A stretch of DNA of 64,000 nt from positions 35,949 through 99,948 of the forward strand of contig NZ_JAHCAQ010000014.1 of the NCBI RefSeq assembly GCF_019634845.1, given 5' to 3'. Below are positions 18,696 through 28,690 of this stretch, in pieces. Within the stretch, counting starts at the first letter, position 1; every line of letters starts with the position of its first letter. The notes under the pieces are model-generated. The model saw only the letters and a program-made list of their open reading frames with translations, did not search any database and had not been told where the DNA came from. This DNA comes from Dokdonella sp. GTDB taxonomy: Bacteria; Pseudomonadota; Gammaproteobacteria; Xanthomonadales; Rhodanobacteraceae. A program made the translations under genes and the position numbers.

Positions 18696-19196
18696 ATGCA
18701 CTACACCTACCTCGACACTGCGATCGGTCGCCTGCTGCTGGCGGGCGCTGCCGATGGCCTGCACCATCTGCGCTTCGACCAGCCTGATCGCGATGCCGTG
18801 ATCGCGCCCGATTGGCGGCGCGAGGACGATGGCCTGCACGATGCGCTGGCGCAGCTGCGCGAATACTTCGCCGGCGAGCGGCTCGGCTTCGAGCTCGCGC
18901 TGGCGCCGCGCGGCACGCCGTTCCGCCTCGCCGTCTGGCGCCAGCTGGCGCGCATCCCCTACGGCACGACGATCAGTTATGGCGAACTGGCACGGCGCAT
19001 TGGCAAGCCGGCGGCGAGCCGCGCCGTCGGCGCCGCGAACGGCGCCAATCCGTTGCCGATCATCGTGCCCTGCCATCGCGTGATCGGCGCCAGCGGCAGG
19101 CTCACCGGTTTCGGCGGCGGCCTGCCGGCCAAGCAATGGTTGCTCGATCACGAGCAGCGCGTGCTGGCCACACCGCCTCACCGCCGCGCGTCGTGA
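18696..19196 (+). CDS. ogt: Methylated-DNA--[protein]-cysteine S-methyltransferase
   Basis: A suicide repair enzyme for O6-methylguanine and O4-methylthymine. It has 166 residues, an N-terminal domain and the C-terminal DNA-binding domain. The acceptor motif is PCHRVIGASGRLTGFGGG with acceptor Cys at about 126. The start at 18696 follows CGGAAG and fits Ogt N-termini; an in-frame ATG at 18600 would add an unlikely Pro/Thr-rich extension. It lies 80 bases after the Ada-AlkA gene, forming an alkylation-repair unit. Confidence 0.95.
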   Translation: MHYTYLDTAIGRLLLAGAADGLHHLRFDQPDRDAVIAPDWRREDDGLHDALAQLREYFAGERLGFELALAPRGTPFRLAVWRQLARIPYGTTISYGELARRIGKPAASRAVGAANGANPLPIIVPCHRVIGASGRLTGFGGGLPAKQWLLDHEQRVLATPPHRRAS

Positions 19197-19211
19197 ACGC
19201 GGCGCTGCCGT

Positions 19212-19976
19212 TCAGGCGCTGGCGGGCGGATCGAAGATCAGCGGCGGCGTCGAATGCGAGGCGCGGTAGCTGCGCACGACGCTGCCGTAGTGCACCACGC
19301 GGCGGATCGTGTACCAGGTGATGCGCGTGACATCACGCACCGGGCGGAAATGGCTGCCGCGGAATTCGCCGTGGTAGCGCACGTCGATCGGCACCGATAC
19401 CACGCCCAATCCCTGGTCGCGCACCGCGGCAATCAGCAGCGCGGCCTCGAACACGAAATCGTCGGCGGCGAGGTCGGCCAGGTCGAGCGCCGCACGCGGG
19501 TAATAGCGCTGCCCGCTCTGCGTGTCGGCGACCGGGATGCCGCAGCCCCACGAAATGCCCCAGTCGGCCACCGCGTTGGCGCGGCGCCGCGCGCTGGGCT
19601 GGCTGTCCTTGTTGCGGATGCGCGCGCCGATCACGATGTGTTCGGGATGGGCGCGCGCGGCCGCGAGCAGGCGCGGGATGTCCTGGGCCAGGTGCTGGCC
19701 GTCGCCATCCATCGCGATCACGGCGTCGAAGCCCAGTTCGCGCGCCTTGCGAAAGCCGTCGCGCAGTCCCTGGCCCTTGCCGAGCGGACGCGGGTGGCGG
19801 ATCAGCGTGATCGGCAGGTCGGCGATGCACGGCACGGTCGCGTCGCTGGAACCATCGTCGATGACGATGACGTGCGGGCAGATCGCGAGCACCGATTCGA
19901 CCACGCCGCGGATGGCGCGCTCCTCGTTGAGCGCGGGGATGACGACGGCGATGCGATCGGCGCTGGTCGCGCTCAT
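19212..19976 (-). CDS. Glycosyltransferase family 2 (DPM1-like) of the aryl-polyene locus
   Basis: 254 residues. GT-A features include VVIPALNEE at the N-terminus, IDDGSSD, LGKGQGLRDGF and the metal-binding MDGDGQH. It is last in a three-gene minus-strand unit (ketosynthase, chain-length factor, glycosyltransferase) joined by ATGA overlaps. Glycosyltransferases of this type occur in xanthomonadin/aryl-polyene clusters, where one is thought to act on the polyene head group or carrier lipid. No membrane span is visible. Confidence 0.85.
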   Translation of the reverse strand: MSATSADRIAVVIPALNEERAIRGVVESVLAICPHVIVIDDGSSDATVPCIADLPITLIRHPRPLGKGQGLRDGFRKARELGFDAVIAMDGDGQHLAQDIPRLLAAARAHPEHIVIGARIRNKDSQPSARRRANAVADWGISWGCGIPVADTQSGQRYYPRAALDLADLAADDFVFEAALLIAAVRDQGLGVVSVPIDVRYHGEFRGSHFRPVRDVTRITWYTIRRVVHYGSVVRSYRASHSTPPLIFDPPASA

Positions 19977-20719
19977 GGCGTGATCTCGATCTCGAGTTGA
20001 CGGTGGATGCCGGCGGGCAAGGCGAGCGCCGCCGGCTGCTGCAGCGCCAGCGCACGCAGCAGTTCGGCGGCGGTCGCGGTGGCGGTCGCGGTGGTCGCGT
20101 GCTGGCGCAGGCGCAGGCGCGACCCCGCCGCAGCGGGGTCCGGATCGAGCACGAGCGCGAGGGCCTGCGTCGAATCGGCGCCGAGCACGCGCGCGAGCGG
20201 GCCCTCGGCGGCGGCCTCGTAACAGGTGAACAGCACGGGTCGCGATTCGGCGCAGGCGAGCACGGCGGCTTCGAACAGGCCCGCGCCGAGCGTGCCGTGC
20301 CAGGCCGACAGCGCACTCGAGGCCTCGTGGCACTGCGTGGCCAGCGTCCAGTAGCCGACGGCGGCGTTGTGCACCGAGTTGTGGAATCGCGTCGGTGACA
20401 GTGCCAGCGGCTCGCTGGCGAGCGTGGCGCACATGTCGTGCGAGATCGCGACCTCGCCGTGCGCCGAGCTGAACACGCACGGCAGGTCGGCGCCGGCGTG
20501 GCCGGCCATCGCGCAGGCCTGCGCCGCGACCTCGCAGGCGAGCAGCACGGTCAGCGGCGCGCGGCGGCGCTCGCCCTGCGGCAACACGCCGGCCGGCGGC
20601 CGCGCCGCGATGGCGCCGCCAATGGCCTCGCCGCGCAGCCAGGCGCGCAGTTGCGGCCAGTCGCCGCGCTGCGGCCACCAGGCACCGATGCCGGTGATGC
20701 GCAGCTCGAGCGCGTTCAT
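19973..20719 (-). CDS. Beta-ketoacyl synthase-like chain-length factor (ApeC type)
   Basis: 248 residues resembling only the N-terminal half of a ketosynthase (Ketoacyl-synt_2 type; ITGIGAWWP, FSSAHGE, FHNSVHNAAVGYW, CHEASSALSAW). The C-terminal half with the catalytic histidines is missing, as expected for a chain-length partner that pairs with the active ketosynthase encoded directly upstream. Both ends overlap neighbours by ATGA. The gene contains a 12-base tandem duplication at 20070-20093 that encodes part of an Ala/Thr run. Confidence 0.85.
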   Translation of the reverse strand: MNALELRITGIGAWWPQRGDWPQLRAWLRGEAIGGAIAARPPAGVLPQGERRRAPLTVLLACEVAAQACAMAGHAGADLPCVFSSAHGEVAISHDMCATLASEPLALSPTRFHNSVHNAAVGYWTLATQCHEASSALSAWHGTLGAGLFEAAVLACAESRPVLFTCYEAAAEGPLARVLGADSTQALALVLDPDPAAAGSRLRLRQHATTATATATAAELLRALALQQPAALALPAGIHRQLEIEITP

Positions 20720-21909
20720 GCCTGACCCCGCCCGAACACGAGCGCGCAGTTGTTGCCGCCGAAACCGAACGAGTTGCTGAGCGCGGTGCGCAGCGTGCGC
20801 GTCTCGTTGGCCAGTGCCAGTTGCGGCCCGCAGGCGGCCGCAGGCGTGGTGGTGTTGAGCGTGCCGGGCACGCAGCCATGTTCGAGCGCGAGCAGGCACA
20901 GCACGGCCTCGACGATGCCGGCCGCGCCGAGCGTGTGGCCGGTCCAGCCCTTGGTCGAGCTGGCGCGCGTGGTGGGCGGAAACAGCGCCGCGATCACGGC
21001 CGCCTCGACCTCGTCGTTCTTGGCGGTGGCGGTGCCGTGCAGGTTGATGTAGTCGATGTCGGCGGCAGCCAGCCCGGCGCGGGCCAGCGCCGCCTCGATC
21101 GCGAGCCGCGCGCCGAGACCCTGCGGATGCGGCGTCGACATGTGGTGGGCGTCGGAGGACTCGCCATGACCGAGCAGGTGAGGCGCGCCGGGCGGGCCGT
21201 CGCGCTCGAGCAGGACAAAGCCGGCGGCTTCGCCGATCGAGATGCCGTTGCGCTGCGCATCGAACGGCCGGCACGGCTGCGGCGCGACGAGCTCGAGCGC
21301 GTTGAAGCCGAACAGCACGCTGCCACACAACGAATCGACGCCAGCGAGCACCACCGCGTCGGCAAGGCCCAGCCGCAGCAGGCGTTCGCCCTGGGCAAAG
21401 ATCTTCGCGCTCGACGAGCAGGCCGTGGACTGGCTCATGCAGGGGCCGCGCGCACCGATCACGCGCTCCAGCAGCAGGCCGAGCGAGTGCAGCGTATGCA
21501 GTTCCGGCGCCGCCAGGCTGGCCGGAAAGCGATCCCCGGCGAGTTCGCTGTACGCGGCTTCGGTGGCGCCGATGCTTGCGGTCGAGGTGGCCGCGAGCAG
21601 GGCCACGCGCGCTGCGCCGTGGCGCGCGACCGCCGCGCGGGCGGCATCGATGAAGCCATCGCCGTGCAGGCCGAGCCAGGCCAGGCGGTGGTTGCGGCTG
21701 TCGAGGTCGCGCAGTTCAGGCGGCAGGGTGACGTCCTCGATGCCCGCGACGCGACCGACCGCGCACGGCAACGGGCTGCGGGTGAAGTCATTGGCGCGCA
21801 GGCCGCTGCGCCGCTCGCGCAACGCGCGCAACTGCGCCTCGCGGCCGCGGCCGAGCGCGGTCGTGACGGTGGCGGCAGTGATGGCGAGCGGCGGAATCCG
21901 GCAGGGCAC
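20716..21909 (-). CDS. Beta-ketoacyl-ACP synthase of aryl-polyene type (ApeO/ApeR-like)
   Basis: A 397-residue elongating ketosynthase. The full Cys-His-His triad is present: Cys164 (STACSSS), His291 (NLHGTAT) and His325 ([11 protein letters not shown]). The C-terminal NSFGFGGNN motif is intact. Next to an ApeC-type chain-length factor, it is better read as a polyene-forming ketosynthase than as housekeeping FabF. A GATAAT -10-like element lies about 30 bases upstream on this strand. Confidence 0.88.
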   Translation of the reverse strand: MPCRIPPLAITAATVTTALGRGREAQLRALRERRSGLRANDFTRSPLPCAVGRVAGIEDVTLPPELRDLDSRNHRLAWLGLHGDGFIDAARAAVARHGAARVALLAATSTASIGATEAAYSELAGDRFPASLAAPELHTLHSLGLLLERVIGARGPCMSQSTACSSSAKIFAQGERLLRLGLADAVVLAGVDSLCGSVLFGFNALELVAPQPCRPFDAQRNGISIGEAAGFVLLERDGPPGAPHLLGHGESSDAHHMSTPHPQGLGARLAIEAALARAGLAAADIDYINLHGTATAKNDEVEAAVIAALFPPTTRASSTKGWTGHTLGAAGIVEAVLCLLALEHGCVPGTLNTTTPAAACGPQLALANETRTLRTALSNSFGFGGNNCALVFGRGQA

Positions 21910-21938
21910 GTGGACGACACGGCGAAGTCGTGGCCGGC

Positions 21939-21986
21939 ATTATCGCATGGCGCGCGCGCGGCGCCGTGATGCACGCCCGCTACAAT
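21939..21986. promoter_or_regulatory. Divergent -10 elements for the ketosynthase operon and hemF
   Basis: GATAAT read on the minus strand (21939-21944) would serve the ketosynthase gene starting at 21909. TACAAT on the plus strand (21981-21986) would serve hemF starting at 22016. Neither has a clear -35 hexamer, so these are suggestions from position and -10 match. Confidence 0.4.
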
Positions 21987-22015
21987 GCGCGGTCTTTTCC
22001 GGCAGTGGAGGCAGC

Positions 22016-22990
22016 ATGGCCACCGATGGGCAAACCGCAGCCGCCGCGCGGGCCGTGGCGGCGGACCACATCGAAGCCGTGCGCGGCTTCTTCATGGCGC
22101 TGCAGGATCGCATCTGCGCGGCGCTCGAGCAGGCCGACGGCGGGGCGTGTTTCGTCGAGGACGCCTGGCAGCGCGAAGCCCAGCCCGACGGCGGCGCGCT
22201 CAGCGGACTGGGCCGCACGCGCGTGCTCAAGGAAGGCGCCGTGTTCGAGCAGGGCGGCGTCAATTTCTCCGCGGTGTCGGGTCCGCAGATGCCGGCGTCG
22301 GCGACCGCGCACCGGCCCGAACTGGCTGCCGCGCCATGGACCGCGATGGGTGTGTCGCTGGTGCTGCATCCGCGCAATCCCTACCTGCCGACGACCCACA
22401 TGAACGTGCGTTTCTTCCAGGCCCATGTGGACGGCAGTGAGCGCAACTGGTGGTTCGGTGGTGGCTTCGACCTGACGCCGTTCTATCCGTTCGACGAGGA
22501 CGTGCGTCACTGGCACACGGTCGCGCGCGAGGCGGTGGCGCCGTTCGGCGACGATGTGTATCCACGGCTGAAGCAGTGGTGCGACGAATACTTCTTCCTG
22601 CGCCACCGCGGCGAAACGCGCGGCGTCGGCGGCCTGTTCTACGACGACCTCAGTGCCGGCGGCTTCGAGCGCTGCTTCGGCATCACGCGCCATGTCGGCA
22701 ATGGCTTCCTCGACGCCTACCTGCCGATCGTGGCGCGACGCAAGGCGATGGCATGGGGCGAACGCGAGCGCGAGTTTCAGTTGTACCGGCGCGGTCGCTA
22801 TGTCGAGTTCAACCTCGTCTACGACCGCGGCACGCTGTTCGGCCTGCAGTCGGGCGGCCGCGCCGAATCGATCCTCATGAGCATGCCGCCGCGCCTGCGC
22901 TTCGAATACGGCTATACCCCCGCGCCCGGCAGCGCCGAGGCGCGCCTGGCCGATTACCTGCGACCGCGCGACTGGCTGGCCGGCGGCTGA
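22016..22990 (+). CDS. hemF: Oxygen-dependent coproporphyrinogen III oxidase
   Basis: Converts coproporphyrinogen III to protoporphyrinogen IX with O2 in haem synthesis. At 324 residues it is close to E. coli HemF (299). Conserved blocks are [57 protein letters not shown] and the MSMPP region near the end. AGTGGAGG is the Shine-Dalgarno 4 bases before the ATG. The presence of the aerobic enzyme fits a respiring organism. A role in supplying haem to the nearby NirS and cytochromes is only contextual. Confidence 0.97.
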   Translation: MATDGQTAAAARAVAADHIEAVRGFFMALQDRICAALEQADGGACFVEDAWQREAQPDGGALSGLGRTRVLKEGAVFEQGGVNFSAVSGPQMPASATAHRPELAAAPWTAMGVSLVLHPRNPYLPTTHMNVRFFQAHVDGSERNWWFGGGFDLTPFYPFDEDVRHWHTVAREAVAPFGDDVYPRLKQWCDEYFFLRHRGETRGVGGLFYDDLSAGGFERCFGITRHVGNGFLDAYLPIVARRKAMAWGEREREFQLYRRGRYVEFNLVYDRGTLFGLQSGGRAESILMSMPPRLRFEYGYTPAPGSAEARLADYLRPRDWLAGG

Positions 22991-23096
22991 CGCGGTCGCT
23001 GGCCGCAGCGCACGCGGCCGCCGCGCTGCGTGCAAGTGGACGCGAGCCCGCCGCACGAGGCACCATGCGTGGTTGCCTTCCCTCGCGCCGGCGCAA

Positions 23097-26000
23097 ATGG
23101 ACGAGACGACCTTTCGCGATCTGCTTGCACGACACTGGACCGCCCTGTTCGATCCGCGCACGCTCGAACGTGGCGCCGACTACCAGCGTCGTGGCCTCGT
23201 GCAGGAGCTGCAATACAAGGACGACGTCGGCGAAGGGGTGCTGATCGGTACCGTGCAGGGCTCGGCGCGCGACCCCTACCTGGCCGGCGTGCGGCTGGAG
23301 TGGGACGGCGGGCGCACCCGGCTCGACAGCTACTGCACCTGTCCGCTGCAGGCGGCGTGCAAGCACGTCGCGGCGACGATCCTGCAGGAACTGCGCGCGA
23401 CGACTGAAACGCCAGCCGCTGGCGGCGCGGTGGCGCCGCCGCAACTGGGCGCGTGGAAGACCTGGCTCGATACGCTGCGTGGCGATGCCGGCGAGTCCGC
23501 GACCGATGCGGCGGTGGCCGGCACGCAATCGGTGTGCGCGATCCTGCTGCGCAGCGATGGCAGCCAGCCGTTGCCGGCATTGCAGGCGCAGATCGTGCGC
23601 GTGCAGCCGGGCAAGCATGGCGGCTACGCGACGCCGCAGCCGCTGCAGCCGTCGTGGGCCGATCCCGAACCCTGGCGCGGACTCGACGCGACCACGTTCC
23701 AGCTCGTCGCCGGGCTGCGCATGCGGGCACCGGCGTTCGGCGGCAGCGGCGGCTGGTTCCGCCTGGCCAATCAGGCCGACGAGCCGCTGGTCGACACGCT
23801 GCTGGCCTCGCTGCCGTGCTTCTTCGACAAGGTTTCGGCAGGACGGGTCGCGCCCGGCCCGGCGCGCGCGCTGCGCATCGGCTGGGAGGCGCGCGACGAC
23901 GGCACCCAGAAGCTCGCGTTGAGCGTCGACGGCGCGCCGCGCGCGCGTCTGCTCAAGGTCGGACACCTGTGGTACTTCGATGCCGCTGGCCGCGAGCTCG
24001 GTCGCGTCGATGGCGACGTGCGTCTGGCCGAAGCCGTGCTGCGCGCGCCGCCGCTGTTGCCCGAACAGGTGCCGCTGCTGATGGAACGCTGGCGCGACAC
24101 TCCGCTGCTGGCGGCCTTGCCGCGGCCGGCCGAACCGGTGGTCGAGAAGCTGCGCGCGGCGCCCGTGCCGGTGTTGGCGCTGCGCGTGGTGTCGGCGTTC
24201 GCGGCGCCCGGCCGGTCCTACCAGGCCGGCGTGGCCAGGCTGTCGTTCGACTACGGCGGGCTGCGCCTGCCGATGTTCCCGGCGCCGGCGCGCGAGCGCC
24301 GCCGCCAGGGCGAGCGCGTGGTCGAGGTGGCGCGCGATCGGGCGCGTGAAGGCGCCGCCATCGAGCAGCTCGAGGCGCTCGGGCTCGTGCCCGCCGAGAT
24401 GCGCGCCTCGCTGCGCGGGTTGCCTGCGCAGGCGATCGACGACAACGACTTCGTGCTGGTGCAGGCGCGCAGCCAGATCGCCGGCGCCGACCAGCTGTTC
24501 GCGCTCGCGCCGCGGCTGCGCGAGCTCGGCTTCCGCCTCGAATCGGGCGAGGGTTTTCCGTTCGAGCTGCTCGACGCGCCCGACGGCTGGCAGTTCGACA
24601 TCGACGAGGGTGCCGGCAACGCCTGGTTCGACCTGCGTCTGGGCATCGACATCGGCGGCGAGCGCATCGACCTGCTGCCGGTGTTGCACCGCTTGCTCGC
24701 CGACCCGCTGTTTCCGCTCAACGCACGCAAGGGCGAGGCCGGGGATGCGACCTGGCTGGTGCCGATCGATGCGCGCCGGCGCATGCCGTTGCCGCTGACG
24801 CAGTTGCGCGCACTGATTGCGCCATTGCTGGAATGGCTGCAGGGCCCGCTGCACGAACACGATGGCGCCTTGCGCCTGCGCCGCGCCCAGTCCGACGTGG
24901 TCGAGGCGCTGGCGCCGGCGCTGCCCAAACCCTGGCGCGGCGGCGAGCGCCTGCGCGCGCAGATCGAACGTCGCCAGCAGCCGCGCCCCGCGATGGCCGA
25001 GCCGGTGGGCCTGCGCACGACGCTGCGCCCCTACCAGCACGACGGCCTGGCCTGGCTCGGTTTTCTTGCCGACGCCGGCCTCGGCGGCATCCTGGCCGAC
25101 GACATGGGCCTGGGCAAGACCGTGCAACTGCTCGCCCATCTGCTCGCCGAGAAGCACAATGGCCGGCTCGATCGCCCCGCGCTCGTGCTTGCGCCGACCA
25201 GTCTGGTCGGCAACTGGCGTGCCGAAGCCGCGCGCTTCGCGCCCGATCTCAAGGTGCTCGTCGTGCACGGCCCGCAGCGCCACGGCCTGCACGATGAGAT
25301 GGCGCGGCATGATCTGGTCATCACCACCTATCCCTTGCTGCTGCGCGACCACGCCCAGCTCATCGCGCAACCGTGGTCGGTGCTCGTGCTCGACGAGGCA
25401 CAGGCGATCAAGAACGCGCGCAGTCGCGCCGCTCGGCTCGTGCGCGAGATCGACGCGCGGCAGCGCATCGCGATGACCGGCACGCCGCTGGAAAACCATC
25501 TCGGCGAGTTGTGGGCCTTGTTCGACGCCGTCGAGCCGGGACTGCTCGGTGACGAGAAGCACTTTGCGCGCTTCTTCCGCACGCCGATCGAGAAGCACGC
25601 CGACGCCGAACGGCAGGCGCGCCTCAACCGCCGCATCGCGCCGCTGATGCTACGCCGGCGCAAGGAAGACGTGCTGTCGGAGTTGCCGGCCAAGACCGAA
25701 ATCGTGCGTCGCATCGAGCTCGAAGGCCGCCAGCGCGAGCTGTACGAGACCTTGCGCCTGGCCCAACACCAGCGCGTGGTGGAGGAGATGCGCCGGCGCG
25801 GCCTCGCGCAGAGCGGCATCGTGGTGATCGACGCCTTGCTCAAGCTGCGCCAGATCTGTTGCGACCCGCGACTGGTCAAGCTCGAGCGCGCACGCAAGGT
25901 CAACGACAGCGCCAAGCTCGACCACCTCGTCGAGATGCTCGACAGCCTGCTCGCCGAGGGGCGCCGCGTGCTCGTGTTCAGCCAGTTCGCGCAGATGCTG

Positions 26001-26426
26001 GCGCTGGTGGAGCAGGCCCTGCACGAGCGCAAGCTGCCGCACCAGACCCTGACCGGCGATACACCGGGCACCCAGCGTGCGGCGCTCGTCGAGCGTTTCC
26101 AGCAGGGCGCCGTGCCGCTGTTCCTGATCAGCCTCAAGGCCGGCGGCGTCGGCCTCAACCTGACGGCCGCCGACACCGTCATCCACTACGACCCATGGTG
26201 GAACCCCGCCGTCGAGGCGCAGGCGACGGACCGCGCCCATCGCATCGGTCAGGACAAGCCCGTGTTCGTCTACAAGCTCATCTGCGCCGGCACCGTCGAG
26301 GAAAAGATCCAGGACCTGCAGCAGCGCAAGGCCGAGCTTGCGCGCGCCGTGCTCGAAGGCGGCAGCACGCAGGCGCTGCGTTTCGATGAAAGCGACATCA
26401 GCGAGCTGTTCGCGCCGATGCAGTAG
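23097..26426 (+). CDS. SWIM-domain SNF2/Rad54-family helicase
   Basis: A 1109-residue protein. The N-terminal SWIM zinc finger is CTCPLQAACKH (CxC...CxH) at about residues 80-90. A long middle region follows without motifs I recognise. The SNF2 ATPase core starts at about 640: DDMGLGKT (Walker A), DEAQAIKN (DEAQ box), TGTPLENHLGELW, VFSQFAQML and ISLKAGGVGLNLTAADTVIHYDPWWNPAVEAQA..RAHRIGQ. Such SWIM-SNF2 proteins are widespread and poorly characterised; DNA translocation or remodelling is the likely activity. The ATG at 23097 is preferred over an upstream TTG at 23073. Confidence 0.9.
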   Translation: MDETTFRDLLARHWTALFDPRTLERGADYQRRGLVQELQYKDDVGEGVLIGTVQGSARDPYLAGVRLEWDGGRTRLDSYCTCPLQAACKHVAATILQELRATTETPAAGGAVAPPQLGAWKTWLDTLRGDAGESATDAAVAGTQSVCAILLRSDGSQPLPALQAQIVRVQPGKHGGYATPQPLQPSWADPEPWRGLDATTFQLVAGLRMRAPAFGGSGGWFRLANQADEPLVDTLLASLPCFFDKVSAGRVAPGPARALRIGWEARDDGTQKLALSVDGAPRARLLKVGHLWYFDAAGRELGRVDGDVRLAEAVLRAPPLLPEQVPLLMERWRDTPLLAALPRPAEPVVEKLRAAPVPVLALRVVSAFAAPGRSYQAGVARLSFDYGGLRLPMFPAPARERRRQGERVVEVARDRAREGAAIEQLEALGLVPAEMRASLRGLPAQAIDDNDFVLVQARSQIAGADQLFALAPRLRELGFRLESGEGFPFELLDAPDGWQFDIDEGAGNAWFDLRLGIDIGGERIDLLPVLHRLLADPLFPLNARKGEAGDATWLVPIDARRRMPLPLTQLRALIAPLLEWLQGPLHEHDGALRLRRAQSDVVEALAPALPKPWRGGERLRAQIERRQQPRPAMAEPVGLRTTLRPYQHDGLAWLGFLADAGLGGILADDMGLGKTVQLLAHLLAEKHNGRLDRPALVLAPTSLVGNWRAEAARFAPDLKVLVVHGPQRHGLHDEMARHDLVITTYPLLLRDHAQLIAQPWSVLVLDEAQAIKNARSRAARLVREIDARQRIAMTGTPLENHLGELWALFDAVEPGLLGDEKHFARFFRTPIEKHADAERQARLNRRIAPLMLRRRKEDVLSELPAKTEIVRRIELEGRQRELYETLRLAQHQRVVEEMRRRGLAQSGIVVIDALLKLRQICCDPRLVKLERARKVNDSAKLDHLVEMLDSLLAEGRRVLVFSQFAQMLALVEQALHERKLPHQTLTGDTPGTQRAALVERFQQGAVPLFLISLKAGGVGLNLTAADTVIHYDPWWNPAVEAQATDRAHRIGQDKPVFVYKLICAGTVEEKIQDLQQRKAELARAVLEGGSTQALRFDESDISELFAPMQ

Positions 26427-26449
26427 CGCGGCGCCGCGCCGCGCACCGT

Positions 26450-26455
26450 TACAAT
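26450..26455 (+). promoter_or_regulatory. -10 element abutting the uvrD start codon
   Basis: TACAAT ends 6 bases before the uvrD ATG. If used, transcription would start at or within a base or two of the A of the ATG, giving a leaderless mRNA. No -35 match and no Shine-Dalgarno sequence is visible. Confidence 0.4.
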
Positions 26456-26461
26456 CGCGCG

Positions 26462-28690
26462 ATGGATGTCTCGCACCTGCTCGACGGGCTCAACGATGCG
26501 CAGCGCAGCGCGGTCGCCGCGCCGCCCGGCCACCATCTCGTGCTGGCCGGCGCAGGTTCGGGCAAGACGCGCGTGCTCACCCACCGCATCGCCTGGCTGG
26601 TCGAGGTGGAGCACGTTTCGCCGTGGTCGGTGCTGGCGGTGACCTTCACCAACAAGGCCGCCGGCGAGATGCGCGCGCGCGCCGAGCGCCTCGTCGCGGG
26701 CAATCCGCGTGGGCTCACGATCGGAACCTTCCATGGCATCGCCCATCGCCTGCTGCGGCGGCACTGGCGCGAGGCGAACCTGCCCGAGACGTTCCAGATC
26801 CTCGATGCCGACGACCAGCAGCGGCTCGTCAAGCGCGTGCTGCGCGAGCTCGGTGTCGACGAGGCGCGCTTTCCGCCGCGGCAAGCGACCTGGTTCATCA
26901 ATGCGGCCAAGGACGAAGGCAAGCGCGCCGCCGCGCTCGACGCCGGCTACAGCCCGGCCAACCGCGTGCTGATCGACGTCTATCGCGCCTACGAGGCGGC
27001 GTGCCAGCGCGGCGGACTGGTCGATTTCGCCGAACTGCTGCTGCGCGCACACGAACTGTGGCTGCGTGACGAGGCGCTGCTCGCGCATTACCGCGAGCGT
27101 TGGCGCCACTTGCTGGTCGACGAATTCCAGGACACCAACACGTTGCAGTACGCCTGGTTGCGCGTGCTCGCCGGCAGCAGCGGCCAGCTGTTCGTGGTCG
27201 GCGACGACGACCAGGCCATCTACGGCTGGCGCGGTGCGCGGGTCGAGAACGTGCAGCACTTCCTGCGCGACTTTCCGCAGGCGCGCACGATCCGGCTCGA
27301 GCAGAACTATCGCTCCACCGGCACCATCCTCGCCGCCGCCAATGCCGTCATCGCGCACAATCCCGACCGCCTCGGCAAGCAGTTGTGGACGGCCGGCGCG
27401 AGCGGCGCGCCGATCGACCTGTATGCGGCCTACAACGAGCAGGACGAGGCGCGCTACGTGGTCGAGCGCATCGCCGCGCAGGTGCGTGAGGGCGCCGCAC
27501 CGAGCGCGCACGCGATCCTGTACCGGTCCAATGCGCAGTCGCGCAACTTCGAGGAGCAGCTTGCGCAGCGTGGCATCGCCTACCGCGTCTACGGTGGCCT
27601 GCGCTACTTCGATCGCGCCGAGGTCAAGGATGCGCTGGCCTACCTGCGCCTGGTGGCCAACCGCGGCGACGATGCCGCCTTCGAGCGTGCCGTCAACACG
27701 CCGCCACGCGGCATCGGCGAGCGCACGCTCGACAGCCTGCGCCAGCGCGCGCGCGGCGCCGACACCTCGTTGTGGCAAGCGGCCCTCGCCGAGCTGGCGC
27801 AAGGCGCGCTGGCATCGCGCGCGAAGAATGCCTTGCGCGGTTTCCTCGACCTGATCGAGCGGCTCGCGCGCGACTGCGGCGGCGGCGCGCCCGCAGACGA
27901 CGCGGCTGCGGTCGCCGTCGATGAAGCCGGGCCGGAGGCGGCGGCGCTGACCCTGGCCGAGCAGATCGAACATGCGGTGGCGCGCTCGGGCCTGCGCGAG
28001 TATTACGAAAAGGACAGCCGCGGCAGCGCCGAGTCGCGCGTCGAGAACATCGACGAGTTGCCGAACGTGGCCGCCCGTTTCGAGCGCACGTCCGAGGACA
28101 TCGAAGCCGGCCTGTCGGAACTGGCGGCCTTCCTCGCCCATGCCGCACTCGAAGCGGGCGAAGGGCAGGGCGAGGCCTGGCAGGACTGCGTGCAGCTCAT
28201 GACGCTGCACTCGGCCAAGGGCCTGGAGTTTCCGCACGTGTTCCTGGTCGGCCTCGAGGACGGACTGTTCCCGAGCCAGAAGTCGCTCGATGAGCCGGGG
28301 CGGCTCGAGGAAGAGCGGCGGCTGGCCTATGTCGGCATCACGCGCGCGCGCGACCAGCTCGTGCTGTGCCACGCCGAGTCGCGCCGCCTGCATGGCGTGG
28401 AGTCCTACGCGCGGCCATCGCGTTTTCTCGGCGAAATCCCGCCCGAGTTGCTGCGCGAGGTGAGGCCGCGTGCGCAGGTAAGTCGCCCGGCCTTCGGCAG
28501 CGCGGCGCGAGTGGGCGGCGACGCGGCCGTACCGTTCCGGCTCGGCCAGCGCGTCGAGCACGCGAGCTTCGGCGAAGGCGTTGTGCTCGGCTACGAGGGC
28601 GCCGGCGCACATACGCTCATCGAGGTCAATTTTGCCGCCGCGGGCCGCAAGCGCCTCGTGCTCGCCTATGCGAACCTGAGCGGTCTTTGA
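26462..28690 (+). CDS. uvrD: DNA helicase II, UvrD
   Basis: An SF1 3'-5' helicase for nucleotide-excision and mismatch repair. The 742-residue length is near E. coli (720). Motifs appear in order: Walker A AGAGSGKTRVLTHRI, VTFTNKAAGEM, TFHGIAHRLLR, DEFQDTN, GDDDQAIYGWRGA, LEQNYRS, the MTLHSAKGLEF block and YVGITRAR. The C-terminal tail ends in a small Tudor-like region (GQRVEHASFGEGVVLGYEG) typical of UvrD. It has no visible Shine-Dalgarno and a close -10 element. Confidence 0.96.
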   Translation: MDVSHLLDGLNDAQRSAVAAPPGHHLVLAGAGSGKTRVLTHRIAWLVEVEHVSPWSVLAVTFTNKAAGEMRARAERLVAGNPRGLTIGTFHGIAHRLLRRHWREANLPETFQILDADDQQRLVKRVLRELGVDEARFPPRQATWFINAAKDEGKRAAALDAGYSPANRVLIDVYRAYEAACQRGGLVDFAELLLRAHELWLRDEALLAHYRERWRHLLVDEFQDTNTLQYAWLRVLAGSSGQLFVVGDDDQAIYGWRGARVENVQHFLRDFPQARTIRLEQNYRSTGTILAAANAVIAHNPDRLGKQLWTAGASGAPIDLYAAYNEQDEARYVVERIAAQVREGAAPSAHAILYRSNAQSRNFEEQLAQRGIAYRVYGGLRYFDRAEVKDALAYLRLVANRGDDAAFERAVNTPPRGIGERTLDSLRQRARGADTSLWQAALAELAQGALASRAKNALRGFLDLIERLARDCGGGAPADDAAAVAVDEAGPEAAALTLAEQIEHAVARSGLREYYEKDSRGSAESRVENIDELPNVAARFERTSEDIEAGLSELAAFLAHAALEAGEGQGEAWQDCVQLMTLHSAKGLEFPHVFLVGLEDGLFPSQKSLDEPGRLEEERRLAYVGITRARDQLVLCHAESRRLHGVESYARPSRFLGEIPPELLREVRPRAQVSRPAFGSAARVGGDAAVPFRLGQRVEHASFGEGVVLGYEGAGAHTLIEVNFAAAGRKRLVLAYANLSGL

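Noticed and set aside
20070-20093. 12-base tandem duplication in the ApeC-like gene as a phase-variation site
   Set aside because: The unit is a multiple of three and only two copies are present, so slippage would change an Ala/Thr run, not the reading frame.
20716-21909. Ketosynthase as ordinary FabF of fatty-acid synthesis
   Set aside because: It is coupled to a truncated chain-length factor and a glycosyltransferase and lacks fabD/fabG/acpP neighbours.
22875-25598. 907-codon minus-strand open frame over the SNF2 helicase
   Set aside because: Antisense shadow of a gene with a full set of SNF2 motifs.
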